From NCBI GenBank assembly GCA_007131945.1, contig SLPP01000356.1:1-19892 (forward strand): a stretch of DNA of 19,892 nt, written 5' to 3'. The DNA is from Paracoccaceae bacterium. Its GTDB lineage: Bacteria > Pseudomonadota > Alphaproteobacteria > Rhodobacterales > Rhodobacteraceae. The position numbers and the translations under genes were made by a program. Each line of letters starts with the position of its first letter. The first letter of the stretch is position 1. The notes beneath the pieces are model-generated. The model worked only from the letters and a program-made list of their open reading frames with translations. It did not search any database and was not told the DNA's origin. Below, piece after piece: positions 8,365-17,101 of the stretch.

Positions 8365-8721
8365 GCCTGCGATCGTCGATGTGCAGAAGTGACATACCGG
8401 GCGCCGGGCGCGGTTGCAGCCGCGAGCGACGGTCGCGGTTCCGCCGGCCGGCAAGACGGGGGCGGATGCGTGTTTTTTCATCGGGCCGCTCATCTGTTGG
8501 GCATCGGGCTTGCGTCGAGGGCGGCGATGCGGCGGCCTGCGCCGCGGCGCGCGGCTCGGGGAAGGGATCGGACCGGCCCGGCGCCGTCGGGTCGGCAAAG
8601 GCGCGAAGCGCTCGTCCCGCGTGACCTCCGGATTCGGATGCGAGAGCCCGACCGCACCGCGGTTGCGCATGCAGAACCTGTCGCCGCGGCCTCGCCGATC
8701 GGGCAAGCCTGCCTCGCCGGG
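8365..8721. other. 357-bp stretch without a supported gene, upstream of ureD
   Basis: It lies between the alcohol dehydrogenase stop and the ureD start and should contain the urease promoter. I see no convincing -35/-10 pair, no NtrC or sigma54 element, no FNR box and no strong operator palindrome. Short open frames cross it on both strands, but they are arginine- and proline-rich, as expected of non-coding GC-rich DNA. One A-rich patch (AAAAAACACGC on the minus strand near 8470-8480) is the only local AT rise. Confidence 0.5.
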
Positions 8722-9756
8722 TCAGGGGACCAGCACCGCCGCACCCTGGAACCGGCCGTGGCGCAGATCGTCGAGGGCGTCATTGGCGCGGCGAAGGGGA
8801 TAGCTCGTCGTCTCGGCCCGGATGCCGGCTTTCGGCGCGAGGGCAAGGAACTCGGTCGCGTCCCGCCGGGTCAGGTTGGCCACCGAGCGGAGCTGCCGTT
8901 CATGCCAGAGGATGCCGTAGGGGAAGGCCGGGATCTCGCTCATGTGGATGCCGCCGCAGACGACCCGGCCACCCTTGCGCACCGCCCTGAGCGCCATCGG
9001 CACGAGCGCGCCCACCGGGGCGAAGAGGATCGCGGCGTCGAGCTGATCGGGCGGGGCTTCCTCGGACGCGCCGGCCCAGACCGCGCCGAGGCGCAGCGCC
9101 AGCGCCTGCGCCTCTGCGTCGCCCGCCCGGGTGAAGGCGTAGACCGCGCGGCCCTGCCAGCGCAGGACCTGCGCCAGCAGATGCGCCGCCGCGCCGAAGC
9201 CGTAGAGCCCGATCCGCTGCCCGTCGCCCGCCATCTTCAGCGAGCGCCAGCCGATCAGCCCGGCGCAGAGCAGCGGCGCCGCGGCCACCGGGTCGTCGAA
9301 ACCCTCGAGCGGGAAGGCATAGGCCGCGTCGGCGAGAACATGGGTGGCGAAGCCGCCGTCGCGGGTGAATCCGGTGAACTGCGGATCGTCGCAGAGATTC
9401 TCGCGCGCCTCGCGGCAGTAGTCGCAGCTTCCGCAGGTATGCCCCAGCCACGGAATGCCGACGCGGGTGTCGATGCCGGGACCGGCCACGCCCGGCCCGA
9501 GCGCCTCTACCTGGCCGACGATCTCGTGGCCCGGCACCACGGGCAGCATGCCGCCGGCAAGCTCGCCATCGACGACATGCAGGTCGGTGCGGCAGACCGC
9601 GCAGGCCTCGACCCGGACGCGGATCTCCCCCGGGCCGGGCTGCGGCAGGGGGCGTTCCTCCCAGACCAGCGGCTCGCCGACCCGCCGCAGGACCATGGCC
9701 CCCATCGCCGCGCCGGTCGCGGGCGGCGGGGCAGCTTCCCGCGTGCCGGTCGTCAT
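8722..9756 (-). CDS. Zinc-dependent alcohol dehydrogenase family protein
   Basis: A 344-residue medium-chain dehydrogenase. Catalytic zinc ligands are C55 (ACAVCRTDLH), H77 (VPGHEIVGQV) and C164 (PLLCAGLIGW). The structural zinc is held by C108, C111, C114 and C122 (CGSCDYCREARENLC). The NAD(P)-binding Rossmann turn is GLYGFGAAAH (residues 183-192). The VGIPWLGHTCGSC and FTGFTRDGGFA blocks match the bacterial zinc-binding dehydrogenase subfamily close to TIGR02822. The start at 9756 is chosen for the GGGAGG about 10 bases upstream, though ATGs at 9789 and 9807 are also in frame. A weak TTGGCA-17-CACTAT promoter may lie at 9798-9826, so it may be transcribed apart from the upstream operon. The substrate is unknown. 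Confidence 0.92.
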   Translation of the reverse strand: MTTGTREAAPPPATGAAMGAMVLRRVGEPLVWEERPLPQPGPGEIRVRVEACAVCRTDLHVVDGELAGGMLPVVPGHEIVGQVEALGPGVAGPGIDTRVGIPWLGHTCGSCDYCREARENLCDDPQFTGFTRDGGFATHVLADAAYAFPLEGFDDPVAAAPLLCAGLIGWRSLKMAGDGQRIGLYGFGAAAHLLAQVLRWQGRAVYAFTRAGDAEAQALALRLGAVWAGASEEAPPDQLDAAILFAPVGALVPMALRAVRKGGRVVCGGIHMSEIPAFPYGILWHERQLRSVANLTRRDATEFLALAPKAGIRAETTSYPLRRANDALDDLRHGRFQGAAVLVP

Positions 9757-9827
9757 GTCCTGTCTGCCTCCCGTCGCGAAACACGTCATCGGCCGCGATA
9801 GTGTCACGGCCCGTCCATGCTGCCAAT

Positions 9828-9861
9828 CCGGCCGCGATCGCCGGTCGCGATCACCGGCCGG
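9828..9861 (-). terminator. Long GC-rich hairpin at the end of the ppsA-PDH operon
   Basis: Outer arms CCGGCCG (9828-9834) and CGGCCGG (9855-9861) and inner arms GATCGC (9836-9841) and GCGATC (9847-9852) make a 13-bp stem with a small bulge and a 5-base loop. It lies 25 bases after the stop of the last gene. There is no T-run, so it may stabilise the mRNA 3' end rather than terminate by itself. Confidence 0.4.
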
Positions 9862-9885
9862 GCGAATGCCGCGACCCGGCTGCCG

Positions 9886-11121
9886 TCAGCGTGCGGCGCG
9901 CGCGCGCGTGACCAGCATCACCAGCGCCGCGAAGCCGAGAGCCACGCCGAAGAGCGTAATCGACCCGGAAAGGTCCTCCATCAGTTCGGGCCTCAGCGCC
10001 AGCGCGCCGGCCAGCGCCACCATCACCGACCCGCCGAGAAGCTTCAGCGCGCGTCCTTGGCTCTCGCCCATGCGGCCGAGGCTCAGGCCGGTGACGGCGA
10101 CGGCGAAGATCACCAGCTCGACCGCCAGATAGATCAGCACATAGACCGCAAGAAGCCCGAGGAACGCGGCGCCGCCGATGCCGCGATCGGCGAGAAATCC
10201 CGACCAGACGACCGGAAAACCGGCCGTGCAGGGAAGCTCGACCAGCGCGATGCCCGCCGCCATCGCCACTGTCGCACCGATCAGCGCCGGCGTGCCCAGG
10301 TCTTCCTGCCGCAGGCGGCGCAGGCGCTGGTAGATGCCGGGCTTCCGGCTCTCGGGAATCGAGAAGCTGATACCGCGCCCATACCAGAAATAGTCCTTGA
10401 TGCTGACCAGTCCGAAGAGAAGCGCGAGGATCGCCACCGCCCAACGCACCCAGGGCAACGCGAAGGCGAAGGCGAGCACGCTGAACACGCCGGCGATGAA
10501 GGCGCCGTAGATCAGCGCCGTTGTGAGCAGGAAGCTGATGCCCACCACCGCCACCCGGCGGCGTGAGCGCGAGGCGACGACCATGCCGAGAAGCAGTGTG
10601 AGCACCCAGAGCGAGCAGGGATTGAACCCGTCCACGAAGGCGATCAGCGCCGTCACGCCGAGGATCGAGGCGGTGGCGAGTTCGATCTCGCCGATCACGG
10701 GCAGGCGCAGCGTCTCCCGCGGATCCGGGGCCAGCTCGGCGCCCGACAGCGCCGCGGCGATGGCGGCCTCGATCTCGGCGCGCTGGGACGGCGAGTCGCC
10801 CGTCCAGACGCGGGGGCCGAGGATCAGGGTCGGGACGAATTCCGCGCTGGCCGAGCGCGCCTCGGCCATCTCGCGGAAGAGCGCGTGGTATCGGTCCGAG
10901 CCGGAGAGTTCCATCTCGATCACCCGCAGGCCGGGAAAGCGCTCCTCGAGACCCTCGATCCAGGGCTTCTGGCGCAGACAGACCGGGCAGGTCAGGCTCC
11001 AGAAGACGTGCAGCGCCGGGGCCTCGGGCGGCGCCTCCGCCTGCGCCGGCGCCAGGCTCGCGCAGATCAGGGCCAGGCCAAGCCACAGCATGATGAGCGC
11101 CCGTCGGAGGCGATTGCGCAT
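9886..11121 (-). CDS. Periplasmic thioredoxin-fold domain fused to a CcdA/DsbD-like membrane domain
   Basis: A 411-residue protein. Residues 1-28 look like a signal peptide or anchor (RNRLRRALIMLWLGLALICA, cleavage near AQA-EA). Residues 36-125 form a thioredoxin-like domain with the active site CPVC (45-48) in FWSLTCPVCLRQKPW. From about 148 there are roughly six or more hydrophobic helices. These hold FNPCSLWVL (C169) and ELPCTAGFPVVW (C298), the paired membrane cysteines of CcdA/DsbD/ScsB electron carriers. The family moves reducing power from cytoplasmic thioredoxin to periplasmic thiols; here donor and acceptor seem to be on one chain. It starts 5 bases after the acyl carrier protein stop, so it is almost certainly co-transcribed. 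Its target is unknown. Confidence 0.85.
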   Translation of the reverse strand: MRNRLRRALIMLWLGLALICASLAPAQAEAPPEAPALHVFWSLTCPVCLRQKPWIEGLEERFPGLRVIEMELSGSDRYHALFREMAEARSASAEFVPTLILGPRVWTGDSPSQRAEIEAAIAAALSGAELAPDPRETLRLPVIGEIELATASILGVTALIAFVDGFNPCSLWVLTLLLGMVVASRSRRRVAVVGISFLLTTALIYGAFIAGVFSVLAFAFALPWVRWAVAILALLFGLVSIKDYFWYGRGISFSIPESRKPGIYQRLRRLRQEDLGTPALIGATVAMAAGIALVELPCTAGFPVVWSGFLADRGIGGAAFLGLLAVYVLIYLAVELVIFAVAVTGLSLGRMGESQGRALKLLGGSVMVALAGALALRPELMEDLSGSITLFGVALGFAALVMLVTRARAAR

Positions 11122-11126
11122 GCCGT

Positions 11127-11375
11127 TCAGCCCGCGAGCGCCCGGGCGAGGTAGCGCACGGCCTTCGCCGGGGTGGCAAGTTCGGGATAGTCTGCCTCGG
11201 GGATCGGCAACCCGAAACGCTTGTGCAGGGCGCTGACGAGGTTGAGGAAATCCATCGAGTCGAGGCCGAGGTCATCCTGCAGGTGGTCGTCATCGCTCAG
11301 GCTGTCGGGGTCGATGTCGGGGGCGACGGCGGTCAGGTCCTCGACGAAGGCGGCGCGGAGGTCGGCGGGGTTCAT
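11127..11375 (-). CDS. Acyl carrier protein, discrete, in a dehydrogenase-complex operon
   Basis: An 82-residue acyl carrier protein. The phosphopantetheine attachment serine is S40 in DLGLDSMDFLNLV, the canonical D-S-[LM] motif, and the protein is acidic in helices 1 and 2 (PDIDPDSLSDDDHLQDD). The HKRFGLPIPEADYPELATPAKAVRYL end matches helix 3-4 of carrier proteins used in specialised pathways rather than the housekeeping AcpP (which has EKVTTV-x-AAIDYI-type ends). The ATG at 11375 overlaps the E2 stop by 4 bases (ATGA). No ketosynthase, acyl-ACP ligase or phosphopantetheinyl transferase is in the window, so its acyl load and partner are unknown. Confidence 0.93.
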   Translation of the reverse strand: MNPADLRAAFVEDLTAVAPDIDPDSLSDDDHLQDDLGLDSMDFLNLVSALHKRFGLPIPEADYPELATPAKAVRYLARALAG

Positions 11376-12625
11376 AGGGTCTCGGGCTCCTGCAGCAGTC
11401 GGTCGATCTCGGCGAGGAAGGTGGCGCCGCGCCGACCATCGCTGACGCGGTGGTCGGCGGCAAGACTCGCGGTCACCGACAGGCGCGCCACGATGGCGTC
11501 GCTCTGAACCGCAGGTCTCGTCCGTGGCGTGCCGAAGCCCACCAGCGCCACCTGCGGCGGGTAGATCACCCCGAAGAGCGCGTCCACCCCGGTCTCGCCC
11601 AGTGCCGAAACGGTGATCGTGCCCTGCGTGATCTCGCTCATCCGCAACCGCCCGCTCCGCGTCCGTGCGACGATGTCGCGCATGGCCTCCATGATCGCAT
11701 CGGGGTCCTTTTCCTGCGCTTCGAGGATCGCCGGCGCGATCAGCCCGCCGCCGCGCATGGCGACGGCGAGGCCGCAATGCACCGGCTTCGACGGGCTGTA
11801 GGCCTCGCCCTCGTGGCGGCCGTTCAGTTCGGGCACACGACCGAGCGCGCGTATCGTGGCCCGGATCAGGAGCGCGCCCATGAGCAACCGACGGTCCGGC
11901 GGCCGTGTGGCGTTCTGCGCGCTCAGCCAGTCCTGCGCCTTCTGCAGATCGATCTCGTGGGCTAGGTAATAGTGCGGGATCTCGCGCTTGGCGCGCGACA
12001 TCGCGGCGGCGATGGCCCGGCGCATCTCGGCCATGTCGAGGCCGGGCTTTGCCGGGGCGCGCGATGCGGGCGCGGCTTTCCGCGCGGCAGGCTCCTGCGC
12101 GGCCAGGTGCTTTTCCACGTCTGCCAGCAGCACCGCCCCGCCGGGCCCGGAACCGGCCACCGCTCCCAGGTCGATCCCCGCCTCGGCCGCGCGCGCCTTT
12201 GCGGCAGGCGAGGCGCGCATCGCTTCGTCCGCCCCGCCTCCGGCGGCGACCGGCGCGCGCGGCGGCTCGGCTTCGCGTGCGGGTTCGGGTGCTGAGGGCG
12301 GAACGGGTTCAGGTTCCGGGGCGCGGTCCGGTCGCGTTTCCGGTTCCGCCTGCGCTGCGGGCGTGGCGGCGGCGCCCTCATCCGTCTCGCCCGGCGCCCG
12401 CAGCCGCGCGAGCGGCGCGCCCACGGGCAGCGTCTGCCCCGGCTCGGCGAGCAGCTCGGCCACCTCGCCGGGTTCGAAGATCTCGATCTCGATCGCGCCC
12501 TTCTGCGTCTCGACCACCGCCACGATATCGCCGCGCGCCACCCTGTCGCCGGGCGCCACCAGCCATTCGGTGAGTTTGCCGGCCTCCATGTCGGCGCCGA
12601 GCGAGGGCATGGTGAAGACGCTCAT
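11372..12625 (-). CDS. Dihydrolipoamide acyltransferase (E2) of a 2-oxoacid dehydrogenase complex
   Basis: A 417-residue E2. Residues 1-78 are the lipoyl domain, with lipoyl-lysine K42 in [13 protein letters not shown]. Residues 80-135 are a flexible Ala/Pro/Glu linker. Residues 137-174 are the peripheral-subunit-binding domain ([37 protein letters not shown]). Residues about 196-417 are the acyltransferase core, with the catalytic DHRVSDG (H392, family DHRxxDG). The first E2 helix [18 protein letters not shown] is typical. It accepts the acyl group from E1 and passes it to CoA. There is one lipoyl domain. The start overlaps the E1 stop by 4 bases. No E3 gene is nearby, so the complex must use an E3 coded elsewhere. 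Pyruvate is the likely substrate, but acetoin-type complexes look alike. Confidence 0.94.
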   Translation of the reverse strand: MSVFTMPSLGADMEAGKLTEWLVAPGDRVARGDIVAVVETQKGAIEIEIFEPGEVAELLAEPGQTLPVGAPLARLRAPGETDEGAAATPAAQAEPETRPDRAPEPEPVPPSAPEPAREAEPPRAPVAAGGGADEAMRASPAAKARAAEAGIDLGAVAGSGPGGAVLLADVEKHLAAQEPAARKAAPASRAPAKPGLDMAEMRRAIAAAMSRAKREIPHYYLAHEIDLQKAQDWLSAQNATRPPDRRLLMGALLIRATIRALGRVPELNGRHEGEAYSPSKPVHCGLAVAMRGGGLIAPAILEAQEKDPDAIMEAMRDIVARTRSGRLRMSEITQGTITVSALGETGVDALFGVIYPPQVALVGFGTPRTRPAVQSDAIVARLSVTASLAADHRVSDGRRGATFLAEIDRLLQEPETL

Positions 12626-14613
12626 TTCCCCAACCCCGGCAGCGCCCGCACCGTCGCGACGATATCGGCGACCTGCGGCAGGGCGGCGGTTTCCAGGTGC
12701 TTCGGATAGGGCACCGGCACCTCGGCCGAGCAGACCCGGGCGATCGGCGCATCGAGATGCCAGAAGCAGGCCTCCTGCACCCGCGCCGCGATCTCGCCGG
12801 CGAGCGAGCCGGTGCGCCAGCCCTCGTCCACGACCACCGCGCGGCGGGTGCGCGCGACCGATTCCATGATCGTCTCGTCGTCGAGCGGGCGCAGGCTGCG
12901 CAGGTCGATCACCTCGGCCTCGATCCCCTCCTTCGCCAGTTCCCCGGCCGCCTCCAGCGCCTTCCAGACCGAGTAGCTGTAGCTGATCAGCGTGACGTCG
13001 CGTCCCTCGCGGCGGATCGCGGCGCGGTCGATATCGACCGGACCGGCATTCCCGGCCAGTTTCCCGGCCATGTTGTAGAGCATGACATGCTCGAAGACGA
13101 TGACCGGGTCGGGCTCCTGCAGCGCGGTCCAGAGCATCCCGCGCGCATCCTCGAGCGTCGCCGGCGCGACGACCCGCAGCCCCGGGATATGGGCGTAGTA
13201 GTTCTCGAGGCTGTGCGAATGCTGCGCGGCGAGCTGCCGGCCCGCCCCGGTCGCCATCCGGATCACCAGCGGCACGCCGAACTGCCCGCCCGACATGTGC
13301 CTGAGCGTCGCCGCCGTGTTCAGGATCTGGTCGAGCGCGAGGAGCGAGAAGTTAACCGTCATGATCTCGACGATCGGGCGCATGCCGGCCAGCGCCGCGC
13401 CGATCCCCGCGCCGGTGAAACCGCCTTCCGAGAGCGGCGTGTCGCGGATGCGGTCGGGGCCGAACTCGGCCAGAAGCCCCATCGAGACCGCGTAGCAGCC
13501 GCCGTAGGCGCCGACATCTTCGCCCATCAGGAAGACGCGTTCGTCGCGCAACAGCGCCTCGGTGATCGCGGCGCGACAGGCCTCGCGAAAGGTCGTCTCG
13601 ATGGCGGGACCCGGAGGGGCCGGTTCGGGCGGTTCCGGCCGCGTCTCGGCGACGGTATGGCGCGCGAGGTCCTCGACCGGCTCCCAGGGCGCCTGCTCGC
13701 AGGCCGCGACGGCGTTGCGCAACTGCGCCTCGACCTCGGTCTCGATGGCGTCGATCTCGTCCTGGTGGATCAGGTTGTTCTCCAGCAGCCAGGACTGGAA
13801 GCGGACGATCGGCCCCTTCTTGCGCCATTCGGCGACCTCGGCCTTGTCGCGGTACTTCTCGGCGTCGAACATCGAATGCGGCCGGAAACGGTAGGTGCGG
13901 CATTCCAGGAACCAGGGTTGCGGCTCGGCGCGCATGGTCTCGACGACCCGCCGCGTGGCGGCCTCGACGGCGACGACATCCATGCCGTCCACGCTCTCGG
14001 CCTGCATCCCGTAGCTGGCGGCGCGCGGCACGAAATTGGGGTTGGCCTGGACCCGCGCGACGGCCGTACCCATCGCGTAGAGGTTGTTCTCCAGCACGAA
14101 GAGCACCGGCAGCTTCCACAGCGCGGCAAGGTTCATCGATTCGTGAAATTCGCCCTCGGCGAGCGCCCCGTCGCCGAAGAAGCAGACCGTGACCCGGTCC
14201 TCGCCCCGCATCCGGTCACCGAGCCCCAGCCCCACCGCCAGCGGCAGACCGCCGCCGACGATCGCGTTGCCGCCATAGAGGTTGGTCTCGGCGTCGAACA
14301 GGTGCATCGAGCCGCCGCGCCCGCCGGCGCAGCCGGTGGCCTTGCCGTACATCTCGGCCAGCGCCGATTCCATGCTCATCCCGCGGGCCAGCGCATGGCC
14401 GTGTTCGCGGTAGGTCGAGACGACCCGGTCGCGTTCCTCCAGCGCCGCGGAAACCCCGACCGCGACCGCCTCCTCGCCATCGTAGAGATGCAGGAAGCCG
14501 CGGATCTTTTCCTGCGTGTAGAGCTCGTAGCACTTCTCCTCGAAGCGCCGGATGCGGATCATCTGCCGCAACAGGTCGCGGACATGGGCGTGGTCGAGTT
14601 TCGGCTTGGTCAT
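12622..14613 (-). CDS. Fused alpha-beta E1 of a pyruvate-dehydrogenase-type complex
   Basis: A 663-residue thiamine-diphosphate enzyme in which E1 alpha (about 1-322) and E1 beta (about 339-663) are joined by a Pro/Glu-rich linker ([13 protein letters not shown]). The alpha part has the ThDP motif GDG (147-149) to ENN (175-177), [10 protein letters not shown] and a phosphorylation-loop-like RFRPHSMFD. The beta part has the active-site acid in [10 protein letters not shown] and [47 protein letters not shown] and a normal C-terminus. Usually these are two genes. Best match by motif is pyruvate E1; acetoin or branched-chain dehydrogenase is the alternative. The start at 14613 overlaps the ppsA stop by 4 bases and the stop overlaps the E2 start by 4. 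Confidence 0.94.
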   Translation of the reverse strand: MTKPKLDHAHVRDLLRQMIRIRRFEEKCYELYTQEKIRGFLHLYDGEEAVAVGVSAALEERDRVVSTYREHGHALARGMSMESALAEMYGKATGCAGGRGGSMHLFDAETNLYGGNAIVGGGLPLAVGLGLGDRMRGEDRVTVCFFGDGALAEGEFHESMNLAALWKLPVLFVLENNLYAMGTAVARVQANPNFVPRAASYGMQAESVDGMDVVAVEAATRRVVETMRAEPQPWFLECRTYRFRPHSMFDAEKYRDKAEVAEWRKKGPIVRFQSWLLENNLIHQDEIDAIETEVEAQLRNAVAACEQAPWEPVEDLARHTVAETRPEPPEPAPPGPAIETTFREACRAAITEALLRDERVFLMGEDVGAYGGCYAVSMGLLAEFGPDRIRDTPLSEGGFTGAGIGAALAGMRPIVEIMTVNFSLLALDQILNTAATLRHMSGGQFGVPLVIRMATGAGRQLAAQHSHSLENYYAHIPGLRVVAPATLEDARGMLWTALQEPDPVIVFEHVMLYNMAGKLAGNAGPVDIDRAAIRREGRDVTLISYSYSVWKALEAAGELAKEGIEAEVIDLRSLRPLDDETIMESVARTRRAVVVDEGWRTGSLAGEIAARVQEACFWHLDAPIARVCSAEVPVPYPKHLETAALPQVADIVATVRALPGLGK

Positions 14614-17033
14614 CGCGGTTTCCCTTCCGGAGCACGGCCGTCAGCCACAGCGGCTTCGGCCGCGGCCACCTGCTCCTTGACGCGGATGAAGCTGTCGGGT
14701 GTGACCGAGATCGAGTCGATCCCGCAATCGACCAGGAAGCGCGCGAATTCGGGATGATCGCTCGGCCCCTGACCGCAGAGGCCGATCTTCGCACCGGCCT
14801 CGCGCGCCGCGGCGATCACGTGGCCGATCATCCATTTCACCGCCTCGTCCTGTTCGTCGAAGAGATCGGCGAGCTCGTCCGAGTCGCGGTCGACGCCGAG
14901 CGTGAGCTGCGTCAGGTCGTTCGACCCGATGGAAAACCCGTCGAACCGCTCGGCGAAGGCCGGGGCGAGGATCACGTTCGACGGAATCTCGGCCATGACA
15001 TAGACCTGAAGCCCGTTCTCGCCGCGCCTGAGCCCGTTCTCGGCCATCACCTCGAGCACCCGGTCGGCCTCGCCGACCGAGCGGCAAAAGGGGATCATCA
15101 CCACGACGTTGCGAAACCCCATTTCCTCGCGCAGCCGCCGGATCGCGCGGCATTCCAGCGCGAAACCGGCGCGGTAGCGCGGCGAGGTATAGCGCGCCGC
15201 GCCGCGGAAGCCGAGCATCGGGTTCTCCTCCTGCGGCTCGAACCCGGCGCCGCCGATCAGTCCGGCGTATTCGTTGGTCTTGAAGTCGCTCATCCGGATG
15301 ATCACCGGCCGCGGGTGCTGCGCGGCGGCGATGCGCGCGAGACCGCGCGCCAGCCGGTCGACGAAGAACTCGGTCCTGTCGGCATAGCCCGCGGTGATTT
15401 CCTCGATCTGGCGGCGCGCTTCGGCATCGGCAAGCCGGTCGAAGTCCACCAGCGCCATCGGGTGGATGCGTATGTGGTTGTTGATCACGAATTCCATGCG
15501 CGCCAGACCCACGCCATCGGCGGGCAGCCGCCACCAGCGGAAGGCGGCTGCCGGATTGGCGAGGTTGAGCATCACCTGCGTGCGCGTCGCCGGCACGGCG
15601 GTGGGGTCGAGCACCTCCTCGCGGATCTCGGCGATGCCCTCGTAGACGAAGCCCTGGTCGCCCTCGGCGCAGGAGACGGTGACTTCCTGCTCGTCATGCA
15701 GAAGCTCGGTCGCGTTCCCGGTGCCGACGACGGCAGGCAGGCCAAGCTCGCGGCTGACGATCGCGGCATGGCTGGTGCGTCCGCCGCGGTCGGTGACGAT
15801 CGCGGCGGCGCGCTTCATGATCGGCACCCAGTCGGGATCGGTATTGCCGGTCACCAGCACCGCACCGTCGATGAAGCGGTCGATCTCGCGCGGGCTTTCC
15901 AGGATGCAGACGGGGCCCGCGACCGCCGCGTCGCCGATGCTCAGGCCGGTGACCAGCTTTTTCCCCTTGCCCGCTAAGCTGTAGCTGCGATAGGCGCCCG
16001 CCTCGCGGCGCGACTGCACCGTCTCGGGCCGGGCCTGGACGATGAACATCGCGCCGTTGTCGCCGTCCTTCGCCCATTCGATATCCATCGGGCAGCCGTA
16101 ATGCTCCTCGATCACGCAGGCCCAGCGGGCGAGGCGGACAATCTCGTCGTCGTCCAGCACATGGGCGGCGCGCTCGGCCTTCGAGGTCGGCACGGTGCGC
16201 GTCGCGCGGCCGCCGTCGCCGCCCGCGTAGATCATCTTCTGCGCCTTGGCGCCGCGTCGCTTCTCGACGATGGGCAGGACGCCCGCCTCGGCCAGCAGCG
16301 GCTTGAAGACCTGGTATTCGTCGGGCTCGACCGTGCCCTGCACCACCGTCTCGCCGAGACCCAAGGCGGCGTCGATCACCACCACCTTGTCGAAGCCGGT
16401 CTCGGTGTCGATCGAGAACATCACGCCCGACCCGCCGCGGTCGGCACGCACCATCAGCTGCACCCCCACCGACAGCGCCACCTTCAGATGCTCGAACCCC
16501 TTCGCCTCGCGGTAGCTGATCGCGCGGTCGGTGAAGAGCGAGGCATAGCAGCGCCGGCAGGCATCGAGCAGTGCCTCCGGGCCGCGGATGTTGAGGAAGG
16601 TCTCCTGCTGGCCGGCGAAGCTCGCGTCCGGCAGGTCCTCCGCCGTGGCCGAGGAGCGTACCGCGACATCCGCCGCCTCGCGCCCGGCCTCGGCGCAAAG
16701 CGCGGCATAGGCGTCACGGATCGCCTGCGCCAGATCCTCGGGCCAGTCGCCCTGCACGAAGGCCGCGCGCAGGCGCTGGCCGGTCTCGGCGAGGCTCGCC
16801 TTGCCGGCATGCATCCGGTCGAGCGCCTCGGCGATCACCGCCCGCAGCCCGTTCGCCTCGACGAATTGCCAGTAGGCATCGGCGCTGGTCGCGAAGCCCG
16901 GCGGCACCGACACGCCCTTCGCGCCGAGATGCCGGACCATCTCGCCCAGCGAGGCATTCTTGCCGCCGACGCGGGCGACGTCCCCGCGGCCCAGATCGTC
17001 GAACCGGATGACATGCGCTTGTGCTTTGCCCAA
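14610..17033 (-). CDS. ppsA: Phosphoenolpyruvate synthase (pyruvate, water dikinase)
   Basis: An 807-residue PEP synthase, close to the usual length. It converts pyruvate, ATP and water to PEP, AMP and phosphate. The N-terminal nucleotide-binding domain shows [11 protein letters not shown] (22-32), the [25 protein letters not shown] block (124-148) and IEWAKDG. The phosphohistidine domain has H422 in [23 protein letters not shown]. The C-terminal PEP/pyruvate domain has [26 protein letters not shown] and C753 in [13 protein letters not shown]. The start codon is TTG at 17031-17033, supported by GGGAGGG 4 bases upstream and by a normal N-terminus. It is first in the operon, behind a candidate FNR-controlled promoter. 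Confidence 0.95.
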   Translation of the reverse strand: MGKAQAHVIRFDDLGRGDVARVGGKNASLGEMVRHLGAKGVSVPPGFATSADAYWQFVEANGLRAVIAEALDRMHAGKASLAETGQRLRAAFVQGDWPEDLAQAIRDAYAALCAEAGREAADVAVRSSATAEDLPDASFAGQQETFLNIRGPEALLDACRRCYASLFTDRAISYREAKGFEHLKVALSVGVQLMVRADRGGSGVMFSIDTETGFDKVVVIDAALGLGETVVQGTVEPDEYQVFKPLLAEAGVLPIVEKRRGAKAQKMIYAGGDGGRATRTVPTSKAERAAHVLDDDEIVRLARWACVIEEHYGCPMDIEWAKDGDNGAMFIVQARPETVQSRREAGAYRSYSLAGKGKKLVTGLSIGDAAVAGPVCILESPREIDRFIDGAVLVTGNTDPDWVPIMKRAAAIVTDRGGRTSHAAIVSRELGLPAVVGTGNATELLHDEQEVTVSCAEGDQGFVYEGIAEIREEVLDPTAVPATRTQVMLNLANPAAAFRWWRLPADGVGLARMEFVINNHIRIHPMALVDFDRLADAEARRQIEEITAGYADRTEFFVDRLARGLARIAAAQHPRPVIIRMSDFKTNEYAGLIGGAGFEPQEENPMLGFRGAARYTSPRYRAGFALECRAIRRLREEMGFRNVVVMIPFCRSVGEADRVLEVMAENGLRRGENGLQVYVMAEIPSNVILAPAFAERFDGFSIGSNDLTQLTLGVDRDSDELADLFDEQDEAVKWMIGHVIAAAREAGAKIGLCGQGPSDHPEFARFLVDCGIDSISVTPDSFIRVKEQVAAAEAAVADGRAPEGKPR

Positions 17034-17037
17034 TCGT

Positions 17038-17044
17038 CCCTCCC
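17038..17044 (-). promoter_or_regulatory. Ribosome binding site fixing the TTG start of ppsA
   Basis: GGGAGGG on the minus strand, followed by ACGA and then TTG. There is no alternative ATG or GTG with comparable spacing in this frame. Confidence 0.65.
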
Positions 17045-17064
17045 GTGAGCGGTTCCCGTTGTCG

Positions 17065-17088
17065 CGGGCCAGCCGGCAGGGTGGCCCG
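17065..17088 (-). other. Hairpin in the ppsA leader
   Basis: CGGGCCA (17065-17071) and TGGCCCG (17082-17088) form a perfect 7-bp stem with a 10-base loop, lying 32 to 55 bases upstream of the start codon. If transcription begins near 17095 it is at the very 5' end of the mRNA, where it could protect the message. A role in control is not shown. Confidence 0.4.
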
Positions 17089-17101
17089 ACCCGATGATCA
17101 A

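Noticed and set aside
6665..8395. A single 576-codon frame spanning ureD, ureA and the nickel permease
   Set aside because: Only its C-terminal part (from 7225) is real, the HupE/UreJ protein. The rest overlaps genuine ureD and ureA in other frames and is Arg/Pro-rich.
8490..8846. A 118-codon minus-strand frame reaching from the dehydrogenase gene into the gap before ureD
   Set aside because: It is out of frame with the dehydrogenase, is Arg/Pro/Ser-rich, and has no ribosome site or recognised motif.
8389..9801. A 470-codon open frame on the plus strand
   Set aside because: It is antisense to the zinc dehydrogenase, which has all zinc ligands and a Rossmann motif. The translation is low-complexity.
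12697..14757. A 686-codon open frame on the plus strand
   Set aside because: It is antisense to the fused E1, whose motifs are unambiguous. High GC gives long antisense open frames; its protein is Arg/Asp/His-rich with no recognisable domain.
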